Part shown: one piece after another, positions 1-5,100 of the stretch
Layout: every line of letters begins with the position of its first letter
How positions within the stretch are numbered: position 1 is the stretch's first letter
Notes under the pieces: model-generated
Databases searched by the model: none
The model's input: the letters and a program-made list of their open reading frames with translations, nothing else
Told to the model about the DNA's origin: nothing
Source: Bacillota bacterium
GTDB taxonomy: Bacteria > Bacillota > Clostridia > Christensenellales > Aristaeellaceae
DNA: 5,100 nucleotides
Reading direction: 5' to 3'
NCBI GenBank assembly: GCA_023458835.1
Contig: JAEWWY010000068.1
Coordinates: 1-5,100, forward strand
Program-made: the position numbers and the translations under genes

Positions 1-248
1 TGACGAAGGAACAATATCAGCAGATGCAGATGGAAGCTTTGGAAAATTTGAAGGAGGATGTGGCTGCGCACCGGAGAAACCCGCTGCTGCTTGCACCCAT
101 GCGGGATACCTTGGACCGGCAATATGAAATGATCTGCAAAAAGCAGGCGGAATGGGAGCACGGCGGTTTTTGGACGCCTGACAAGGAAAAAAATTATCTG
201 GACGAATATAAGGATAAGCAGTTTATGCAAAAAACCCCACCGCAATAG
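1..248 (+). CDS. Small charged hypothetical protein, 5' end at or beyond window edge
   Basis: The reading frame is open from the left edge (first whole codon at 3) to a TAG at 246-248. I do not recognise a family. The visible product is about 81 residues, rich in Lys, Glu, Gln and Asp, with no signal peptide or membrane segment, and looks mostly helical. A Pro/Leu patch (NPLLLAPMRD) sits in the middle, and an aromatic stretch (EWEHGGFWTP) lies near the C-terminus. Bases 1-2 are TG, so the true start codon may straddle the window edge, giving a protein beginning MTKEQYQQ. ATG at 24 or 30 is an alternative, with AAGGA at 6-10 as a rather distant ribosome site. It converges on the molybdenum-hydroxylase operon, and its last codons lie inside that operon's probable terminator. 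That it is a real gene rests on reading length, codon-like composition and the absence of a better ORF here. Confidence 0.6.
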   Translation, partial: TKEQYQQMQMEALENLKEDVAAHRRNPLLLAPMRDTLDRQYEMICKKQAEWEHGGFWTPDKEKNYLDEYKDKQFMQKTPPQ

Positions 249-302
249 GGGCGCCGGGCAACCGGCGGAGGAGGCAGGCCGCCCCGGAGCAAGGTTGCCG
301 GC
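229..302 (-). terminator. Probable intrinsic terminator of the hydroxylase operon, with nested inverted repeats
   Basis: Read on the - strand just after the iron-sulfur subunit stop, an imperfect inverted repeat pairs 293-302 with 253-263 (10 bp with one bulged base). It encloses a 5-bp GGCGG/CCGCC stem (264-268 with 279-283). It is followed by a small CCCC/GGGG stem (248-251 with 235-238, 9-nt loop) and a run of six T (229-234 complement). The last stem plus T run has the form of a rho-independent terminator, although the stem is short. The site overlaps the 3' end of the convergent small gene. No comparable T run follows the repeats on the + strand, so I do not call it bidirectional. Confidence 0.5.
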
Positions 303-308
303 ACGTTC

Positions 309-791
309 TTATCCTTTGGCTTCCTTGCATCTTTGGATGATATCCCTGAGCGCCTTGCCGATCTCCTCGTAGCAGGTGCAGCGGCAGATGTTCGATTGCA
401 TCCAGGAATCGATGGTGTAATCATCCGGGTCGGGATGGTGGTATAAGAGCGCGTGGGCGTTGATGATAAAACCGGGCGTACAGTAGCCGCACTGCATGGC
501 GAAACGGTCGGTAAACGCCTGCTGCAGGGAGGTGTTGTCGAGCCCCTCCACCGTAATGATCTCATGGCCGGGGGCCTCCACCGCCAGGCAAAGGCAGGAT
601 TTCATGGGCCACCCGTCCCACAGGACTGTGCAGGCGCCGCAATCCCCGTTTTCGCAGCCGGGTTTTCCCCCCGTAAGCATCAGGTTGTCCCGGAGTACAT
701 CCAGCAGCGTTTGAAAGGGGTATACGGCCGTTTCCACATCCTGCCCGTTCACGTGCAGGGTGATGACGGTCTTGCCCTCTGTTTTTTTCAA
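309..791 (-). CDS. Molybdenum hydroxylase 2x[2Fe-2S] subunit (CoxS/XdhC-like small subunit)
   Basis: This 160-aa protein is the electron-transfer subunit of a xanthine dehydrogenase/CO dehydrogenase-family enzyme, passing electrons from the molybdenum centre to FAD. The N-terminal plant-type ferredoxin domain has the cluster ligands Cys46, Cys51, Cys54 and Cys66 (GCENGDCGAC, then C). The C-terminal four-helix domain has Cys101 and Cys104 (QCGYCTPGF) and Cys136 and Cys138 (NICRC). Length and motif order are complete for the family. An unusual Cys140 replaces the Gly usually found in CRCTGY. The start is TTG at 791-789: it overlaps the TGA stop of the FAD gene by 4 nt (TTGA) and has GGAGG at 799-803 with 7-nt spacing. 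No in-frame ATG fits as well, so translation is probably coupled to the gene before it. It is the last gene of the operon. The cytoplasmic location is inferred from the absence of a signal peptide. Family assignment is secure; the substrate is not known. Confidence 0.95.
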   Translation of the reverse strand: MKKTEGKTVITLHVNGQDVETAVYPFQTLLDVLRDNLMLTGGKPGCENGDCGACTVLWDGWPMKSCLCLAVEAPGHEIITVEGLDNTSLQQAFTDRFAMQCGYCTPGFIINAHALLYHHPDPDDYTIDSWMQSNICRCTCYEEIGKALRDIIQRCKEAKG

Positions 792-1618
792 TGCATATCC
801 TCCTTCAGCTCAGCCATCATATCGCAAAGCGCGGCCTTCAATTTAAACAGGCGGTATTCCCCCGAGCCCAACGCATCGGAAAGCGGGTGTTCCCGCAATG
901 GGCCGCCGAATTGCTTTTCCAGTGGATTGAGATCCGGGTTTGCTTCAGCCGGTGTATAATTCAGTTGGACGGGGTAAGGATACAGCCCGCTGACAGCGGC
1001 TTGAATGGCATCCTTTTCCCGGACGGCTGCCAGCGTAAGCAGGGGATACCCGATTTTTTCGCTGTCCACATGCTTGGCATGCACAAACGGCAGGTCCGCC
1101 TTACCGGCATCCAGGGAAAACCGTACGAAGAATTCCCCCGGCATAAGGTTCAGCCTGGGTGAAAACAGCGCGGATATTTCCGCGGTGCGCGAACCGTCAG
1201 GGCCATATAACTCGGCTGTGGCGTTTGCCAGCAGCAGCGGCAGCAGAGCTTCGTGATAGATGATGGTCCCCGCAATATTGCCGCCCAGGGTGATCTTGCA
1301 CTGGGCCGTGTGATCCGCCACGCGGGTGCAGCACTGGGTCAGCAGGGGAAAAGCATTCCAGCAGGCAATGCTGTTCAGCGTTTCCCCGGCTCCCAGGATC
1401 AGCCGGTTTCCTTCCCGCTTGAGGCCGAAAAGGTCCGGGATGCCTTTCAGGTCGATCACCGCGCCGAATGTGATGCTGCTTACCCGGCCCATGGTGATAA
1501 TCTCCGTGCCCCCGGCATAGTACAGCGGCTTTTCGCCCCGGCCGTTACAGTCCTGAAAAATATCCGCCGCCTCCGCAAGCGTCTGCGGCTGCCAATAGGT
1601 GAAGGGAAAGGGGATCAT
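788..1618 (-). CDS. Molybdenum hydroxylase FAD-binding subunit (CoxM-like medium subunit)
   Basis: This 276-aa protein is the flavoprotein subunit that takes electrons from the iron-sulfur clusters and delivers them to an acceptor (NAD+ or another; not decidable here). The two FAD pyrophosphate-binding motifs of the family are visible: AGGTE at residues 35-39 (usual form AGGTD) and TLGGNIAGT at 110-118 (usual TIGGN-A). The C-terminal part (LPFVHAKH...IGYPLLTLAAV) matches the CoxM C-terminal domain pattern. The four-cysteine [4Fe-4S] insertion of 4-hydroxybenzoyl-CoA reductase is not seen. The frame stays open upstream to 1882, but that extension lies wholly inside the large-subunit gene and does not read like this family. 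I chose ATG at 1618-1616, which lies 1 nt after the TGA of the large subunit and behind a G-rich ribosome site (AGGGGG, about 1628-1633). The stop overlaps the next gene's start. Confidence 0.93.
   Translation of the reverse strand: MIPFPFTYWQPQTLAEAADIFQDCNGRGEKPLYYAGGTEIITMGRVSSITFGAVIDLKGIPDLFGLKREGNRLILGAGETLNSIACWNAFPLLTQCCTRVADHTAQCKITLGGNIAGTIIYHEALLPLLLANATAELYGPDGSRTAEISALFSPRLNLMPGEFFVRFSLDAGKADLPFVHAKHVDSEKIGYPLLTLAAVREKDAIQAAVSGLYPYPVQLNYTPAEANPDLNPLEKQFGGPLREHPLSDALGSGEYRLFKLKAALCDMMAELKEDMH
799..803 (-). promoter_or_regulatory. Ribosome binding site deciding a TTG start
   Basis: GGAGG on the - strand stands 7 nt before the TTG at 791-789, which is ideal spacing. It lies inside the last codons of the FAD subunit gene. 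It supports TTG as the start of the iron-sulfur subunit despite the rare codon. Confidence 0.75.
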
Positions 1619-1619
1619 T

Positions 1620-3956
1620 TCATCTTTCCCCCTTCTGCCACAGCATTTCGAATTTGAGGGGAAGATCATCCATTTCCTTGCCCGTTGCCCGGGACAGCGC
1701 GTTGGCCAGCGCGGGGGCCATGCCAAGAACACCATGCTCCCCGATGCCCCGCAGGCCGTATGGGCCGTCCTTGTTGGGTGTTTCCAGGAAAACCACATCA
1801 TACGCCGGGCTTTGGGCAAAATGCAGCAGCTTATAGGTGCGGAAGCTGGTGTTTTTGAGCCTTGCCCGGTCATCATAGTCAAAGTGCTCCCGGGTGGCCG
1901 TGCTCAGGCCCATATGCATGCCTCCGGTGATCTGCCCCCGGCTGACGGCATAATGGACCACCTTGCCCGCGTCCACCGCGGCGGCAGCCTTCAAAAGGCG
2001 GAATTCACACGTCTTTTTGTCATACTCGATCTCCACTGCCTGGGCGCCCGTGGTCCAGTAGGGGCCGCTCCTGCCCCGGCCCGTTTCCGTATCCAGGGTG
2101 GAAAGATGCTCCATGACATAGCTGCCCCGGCCGATGACATGGCCGCCGATGGCCGTGCCGTTTTCCAGCATCAGCCCGCCGGTCAGGTGCTTGATCTCTA
2201 TGAACACATCCGGATCGCTGACCTGAAAGACCTTTTCTCCCCCCACTTCCAGATGGCTTTCCTGGCACATTAAAGCGACGGCCGCCTTGCGCTTGAGCTG
2301 CCCGATGGCATCCTCCGCGGCGCTGAGCACCGCGTTCCCCGCCAGGAAGCCGGACATGCTGGCGACGGTCTTCCAGTGTTCCGGCGCGACCCTGGTGTCG
2401 ATCCTTTCCTTAACGAATATCTTCTCAGGCGTCATTTTCAGCTTCTCGGCCAGGATCTGCCGGATGGTGGATGCAAAGCCCTGCCCGCACTCCACCGCAC
2501 CGCAGCTTACATTCACGCTTCCGTCCGGACAAAAGAGGATCACAGCGGCGGAGCCCGCATCCGTGGGGGAGCTGGAGGTTTTTGATATGCAGGCCATTCC
2601 TTTCGCACGTACCTTATTCTCCTCTACAGGCGTCACCGCGCCTTCCTCCCAGCGGATCATTTCCGTCACCTTCTCCAGGCAGCCCATGGGATTGCCAAGG
2701 TTACTCTCAGTAAAACGGACCTGGGTGGGGGATGTATCGCCGGGCTTGGCCATATTCCTTTTGCGCAGCGCCACACCGTCCATATGCAGCGCCGCGGCCA
2801 GCTTGTCCATCATACGCTCCATGCAAAAGGTGGATGTCTCATGGCCGAACCCCCGGAAGGAGGTGGCGTACACATGGTTGGTATACACGCATAAGGCGTC
2901 GCACTGTACATGGTCAATGGCATACAGTTCTCCTGTGCCGGCGGCAGCGGCATAGGTCATCCGGGGCCCGGAATCGGCATAGGCACCTGTGTCCAGGTGG
3001 TACACAGACTCCAGCGCCATGATTTTTCCATCCCGCCTGGCGCCGATTTTCAGCGTGCAGTCCGCGCCGATTTTGCAGCCCACGCTTAAAAAGCATTGCT
3101 CCCTGGTCAGCAACAGCGCAACCTTTTTGCCGCCCGCGGCCCTGGACGCCAGGTAGGCCAGCATCTCGGGATGGCCGTTCACCTTTCCGCCGTAGGCGCC
3201 GCCCAAATGAAAGCTGATCACCTCCACCTGCCCCTGGGTTAAATGAAAGCATTCAGCGATGGTGTTCCGCACCGCATGGGGGGCCTGGGAGGCGGTCTCA
3301 ATCACCACCGTGCCATCCCCCATGATCTGCGCCGCGGCACAGCGTGTTTCCATGTACCCATGGGCGCATTGGGGCAATGTGAAGCGGCCTTCCACCGTCA
3401 CTTCGCTCTGTGCCCAGCCTTGCGCCATGTCACCCTTGCGGATCTTTACATGGTTGACGACGTTGGTGCCGGGAGAAGGGTGCAAATCGTCTGCCGTAAG
3501 CTTGTACGTATCCATCTTGGGATGAACCAGCGGCGCATTTTGCAGGAGCGCCTCCCCCACGGTATTCACCACAGGCAAGGGCTCATAGGTCACTTGAATG
3601 CGCTCGGCCGCCCGCTGGGCCTGCCACGCCTCCTTTGCCACCACAAGGGCTACCGGCTCGCCGCAGTAGCGCACCGTTTCCCGGGCCAGCAGGGGCATAT
3701 CCTGGATCTGCCCGCCCATCCTTACCGCGCAGTCCTCGCCGGTCAAAATGGTCAAAACACCGGGCACCGCAAGCGCTTCCCGCAGGTCTACCGATTGAAT
3801 GGTCCCGTGGGCTTCCCTGGACACGTACAGCCTGGCGTGAAGGCAGCCTGCTTCCACGGTATCCTTTACAAACCGCAGTTCACCCCTGGCCTTGTCCAGG
3901 CCATCCGGCCGGCGCGGCGACATGCTCAGCAGTTCTTTCTCCATATCCGGTATCAT
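1620..3956 (-). CDS. Molybdopterin cytosine dinucleotide-type hydroxylase large subunit (xanthine dehydrogenase/aldehyde oxidase family)
   Basis: This 778-aa protein is the catalytic subunit holding the molybdenum cofactor; it hydroxylates a substrate, often an N-heterocycle or aldehyde, with water-derived oxygen. The N-terminal a/b-hammerhead domain (about 15-130) contains the family pattern CGEPVALVVA at 98-107. The cofactor-binding domains follow. Landmarks are SQAPH (223-227, Gln224 at the usual molybdenum-contact position), LGGAYGGK (251-258), SFRGFGHE (366-373, Arg368), VECGQG (488-493) and GIGEHG (737-742), whose Glu740 aligns with the catalytic Glu of xanthine dehydrogenase. The residue after GGK is Val259, where classical xanthine dehydrogenase has a purine-binding Glu, so I do not call it xdhA. 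Length is full for a separate large subunit. The start is not certain: ATG 3956-3954 has only a weak AAAGG nearby, and Met5 or Met12 are alternatives; family similarity begins near residue 13. An in-frame TAA at 3969-3971 rules out a longer form. It is the first gene of the operon. Confidence 0.93.
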   Translation of the reverse strand: MIPDMEKELLSMSPRRPDGLDKARGELRFVKDTVEAGCLHARLYVSREAHGTIQSVDLREALAVPGVLTILTGEDCAVRMGGQIQDMPLLARETVRYCGEPVALVVAKEAWQAQRAAERIQVTYEPLPVVNTVGEALLQNAPLVHPKMDTYKLTADDLHPSPGTNVVNHVKIRKGDMAQGWAQSEVTVEGRFTLPQCAHGYMETRCAAAQIMGDGTVVIETASQAPHAVRNTIAECFHLTQGQVEVISFHLGGAYGGKVNGHPEMLAYLASRAAGGKKVALLLTREQCFLSVGCKIGADCTLKIGARRDGKIMALESVYHLDTGAYADSGPRMTYAAAAGTGELYAIDHVQCDALCVYTNHVYATSFRGFGHETSTFCMERMMDKLAAALHMDGVALRKRNMAKPGDTSPTQVRFTESNLGNPMGCLEKVTEMIRWEEGAVTPVEENKVRAKGMACISKTSSSPTDAGSAAVILFCPDGSVNVSCGAVECGQGFASTIRQILAEKLKMTPEKIFVKERIDTRVAPEHWKTVASMSGFLAGNAVLSAAEDAIGQLKRKAAVALMCQESHLEVGGEKVFQVSDPDVFIEIKHLTGGLMLENGTAIGGHVIGRGSYVMEHLSTLDTETGRGRSGPYWTTGAQAVEIEYDKKTCEFRLLKAAAAVDAGKVVHYAVSRGQITGGMHMGLSTATREHFDYDDRARLKNTSFRTYKLLHFAQSPAYDVVFLETPNKDGPYGLRGIGEHGVLGMAPALANALSRATGKEMDDLPLKFEMLWQKGER

Positions 3957-4101
3957 TCCGCCTTTGGTTTATTTTTCCCAGTGTATCATCCCTCCGCTTT
4001 TGGCGTTTGATTCACTTCCTGGAACCGGGTGCCTTCCTTTGCATAATTTCCCGCATGAAAAGAAGAATAAGCCTATCCTAAGACAAGGCGCGGTGGACTG
4101 A
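3957..4101. promoter_or_regulatory. Divergent intergenic region between the hydroxylase operon and the YIEGIA gene
   Basis: These 145 bases must carry the signals for both divergent transcription units if both start here. I could not find a convincing -35/-10 pair on either strand. On the + strand, CATAATTT at 4042-4049 fits the loose CATANNNT form of a sporulation sigma-E -10 box, but no matching -35 is evident. GGTGGA at 4092-4097 is a plausible weak ribosome site for the + gene, 4 nt before its ATG. On the - strand, GGAGG (3991-3995) precedes a six-codon micro-ORF. I saw no clear terminator or operator palindrome. Confidence 0.4.
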
Positions 4102-4998
4102 ATGGGCAAGGAGCTATTGAGCCAGGAATATATGGTGATGATCCTTACGGGCATTGTTTCAGGCATGATCGCCAGGGTCATTACGCTGTACGTGGATTAC
4201 CGCCAGACGCCCAGCTATCCCAACGGCCTGTTCAACAATCTGGTGACCGGCTTTGTGGCCTCCTCCCTTGGCGCCGTGGCCATACCCGCACTGATCAAGG
4301 AGGATTTTACCGCAATTACCTTTCTGGCGCTGGCGACGCAGCATTTTCGCGATATCCGCAAGCTGGAGGGTGAAAGCCTTGGCAAGCTGGACCATGCAGG
4401 CTTTACAAAACGCGGCCCGGCTTATATTGATGGGATCGCCAAAACGTATGAGGCAAGGCATTACGTTTCCCTGGCCGCGGCGCTGGCTGCCGTGCTATGC
4501 ATGAATCTGCTGGCAGGGCAAACGCAATTGCTGCAAATAGCCGCCGGCATAGCGGCGGGTCTTGCGGCAACCATGGCCATCAAGCATTTCACCAAGGGAA
4601 AGAGCGTAGGGGATATCTGCACCGTCAGGGAAGGGAAGATCAAGGTCGAAGGCTCGGAGCTGTATGTGGACGGTATGTTTGTTTCCAGCGTGCTTGGCAC
4701 CGCAAGAAGCAAGGAGCTTTTTGAAAAGGAAGGGATCGCCGCGGTGGTCACGCCAAAGTCGGATATGTTCCGCGTCACCCTGGACAGCCTGGGCCAAAGG
4801 CAGGCCATGCTATTTGAAGCGTGCAGGGCGCTGGGGACCAAGCGCTTTGCATTTATGCGCAGAAATTTTAAAAACGGCGTGATCATCATTGCCATCGTAC
4901 CCATCGTGCGGGATATGGGCAAGATGATCCACGCCATACAGCATACGCCCATACTGGAAAACAGCAGAAAGGGCCGCCGGATCATGACGGCGGGCTGA
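4102..4998 (+). CDS. YIEGIA-family membrane protein, sporulation-associated family
   Basis: This 298-aa protein carries the signature that names the YIEGIA family in the variant YIDGIA at residues 108-113, within RGPAYIDGIAKTYEARHY. That family is found mainly in endospore-forming Firmicutes and its biochemical role is, to my knowledge, poorly defined. Hydrophobic segments at about 11-31, 46-65, 70-80, 121-138 and 143-161 suggest a membrane-embedded N-terminal half. A soluble C-terminal domain of about 130 residues (165-298) follows, with a Val/Ile strand at 260-269 (VIIIAIVPIV). No signal peptide cleavage site is seen. I chose ATG 4102 because an N-terminal membrane segment follows at once and GGTGGA stands just before it; no better upstream start is visible. 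The next gene follows after 12 nt on the same strand and resembles the family's usual small partner, which strengthens the assignment. Length is close to what I expect for the family. Confidence 0.85.
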   Translation: MGKELLSQEYMVMILTGIVSGMIARVITLYVDYRQTPSYPNGLFNNLVTGFVASSLGAVAIPALIKEDFTAITFLALATQHFRDIRKLEGESLGKLDHAGFTKRGPAYIDGIAKTYEARHYVSLAAALAAVLCMNLLAGQTQLLQIAAGIAAGLAATMAIKHFTKGKSVGDICTVREGKIKVEGSELYVDGMFVSSVLGTARSKELFEKEGIAAVVTPKSDMFRVTLDSLGQRQAMLFEACRALGTKRFAFMRRNFKNGVIIIAIVPIVRDMGKMIHAIQHTPILENSRKGRRIMTAG

Positions 4999-4999
4999 T

Positions 5000-5006
5000 G
5001 GGGAGG
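5000..5006 (+). promoter_or_regulatory. Strong ribosome binding site for the gene starting at 5011
   Basis: GGGGAGG ends 4 nt before the ATG at 5011 and begins directly after the stop of the YIEGIA gene. It supports the short downstream reading frame as a real, co-transcribed gene. Confidence 0.7.
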
Positions 5007-5010
5007 CAGT

Positions 5011-5100
5011 ATGAAAAGCGTGCAAATCCTGGTGTACATTACCAACCATCCGGACAAGATCATAGGCGGAGACCCGCTTTGCCTTTGCATACCCGATGAA
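5011..5100 (+). CDS. Partial gene: possible small partner protein of the YIEGIA protein
   Basis: Thirty codons are visible before the window ends: MKSVQILVYITNHP, then DKIIGGDPLCLCIPDE. The pattern of a short hydrophobic beta strand (ILVYIT), a turn with Asn/Asp-Lys, then GG-x-P followed by another hydrophobic run and acidic residues resembles the N-terminus of the small protein annotated as 'capping complex subunit for YIEGIA', which normally sits directly after the YIEGIA gene. That comparison is from memory and rests on few residues. The position (12 nt after the YIEGIA stop, same strand) and the strong ribosome site support a two-gene operon. The C-terminal part is out of the window, so length and stop are unknown. 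Confidence 0.6.
   Translation, partial: MKSVQILVYITNHPDKIIGGDPLCLCIPDE

Noticed and set aside
249..308. A + strand terminator for the small left-hand gene
   Set aside because: The inverted repeats are present, but the following + strand sequence lacks a clean T run (only a mixed T/C stretch).
1619..1882. Upstream extension of the FAD subunit to an ATG at 1882
   Set aside because: The extra 88 residues lie inside the large-subunit gene in another frame and do not resemble the family. The ATG at 1618 has a ribosome site and starts with a typical N-terminus (MIPFPFTYWQP).
1599..4010. Long + strand reading frames opposite the large subunit (224, 222 and 255 residues)
   Set aside because: They are mirror frames of a GC-rich, clearly conserved - strand gene. 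They are Arg/Pro/Ser/His-rich, with no family motif and no ribosome site in a sensible place.
4039..4070. A vegetative promoter for the YIEGIA gene (TTGCAT or CATAAT with neighbours)
   Set aside because: No -35/-10 pair with normal spacing fits on the + strand; only a loose CATANNNT is present, noted with the intergenic region.
3969..4181. A 70-residue - strand frame across the divergent intergenic region
   Set aside because: It overlaps the start of the YIEGIA gene, has no family features, and only its last six codons follow a GGAGG, at poor spacing.
4159..5090. - strand frames of 100-209 residues opposite the YIEGIA gene
   Set aside because: They are mirror frames of the recognised + strand protein, with low-complexity composition and no ribosome site context.

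Overview
This window looks like a piece of chromosome from an endospore-forming Firmicute, probably a moderately GC-rich member of the Clostridia. The grounds are AGGAGG-type ribosome binding sites, tightly packed genes, and a YIEGIA-family membrane protein, a family known from spore formers. The assignment is inferred from gene content and style; no rRNA or other taxonomic marker is present.

Layout from left to right. (1) Positions 1-248, + strand: the end, possibly nearly all, of a small charged helical protein I do not recognise. (2) Positions 229-302: a convergent junction with nested inverted repeats and, read on the - strand, a short G+C stem followed by six T. This is the likely terminator of the - strand operon, and it overlaps the 3' end of the small + strand gene. 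(3) Positions 309-3956, - strand: a three-gene operon for a xanthine dehydrogenase/aldehyde oxidase-family molybdenum hydroxylase. It is transcribed in the order molybdopterin subunit (778 aa), FAD subunit (276 aa), then 2x[2Fe-2S] subunit (160 aa). The joints are 1 nt apart and then overlap by 4 nt, so translation is probably coupled. (4) Positions 3957-4101: a divergent intergenic region with no convincing promoter, but with a strong Shine-Dalgarno-like GGAGG placed before a six-codon micro-ORF rather than before the real start. (5) Positions 4102-4998, + strand: a YIEGIA-family membrane protein. (6) From 5011 off the right edge, + strand: the first 30 codons of a small protein whose start resembles the partner annotated in databases as 'capping complex subunit for YIEGIA'.

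The three - strand genes together make one enzyme. The substrate is oxidised at the molybdenum centre, and electrons pass through two iron-sulfur clusters to FAD and then to an acceptor. Glu740 of the large subunit, in the GxGE motif, fits the hydroxylase catalytic base. The substrate cannot be fixed: the purine-binding Glu of classical xanthine dehydrogenase appears replaced by Val259, while the purine-type Arg (Arg368) is kept. The two + strand genes on the right form a separate unit of probable sporulation relevance with no evident metabolic link to the enzyme. I see no mobile element, CRISPR array, tRNA or rRNA. The window is largely ordinary; the most interesting points are the unassigned hydroxylase specificity and the two small or untypical sites at the operon's ends.
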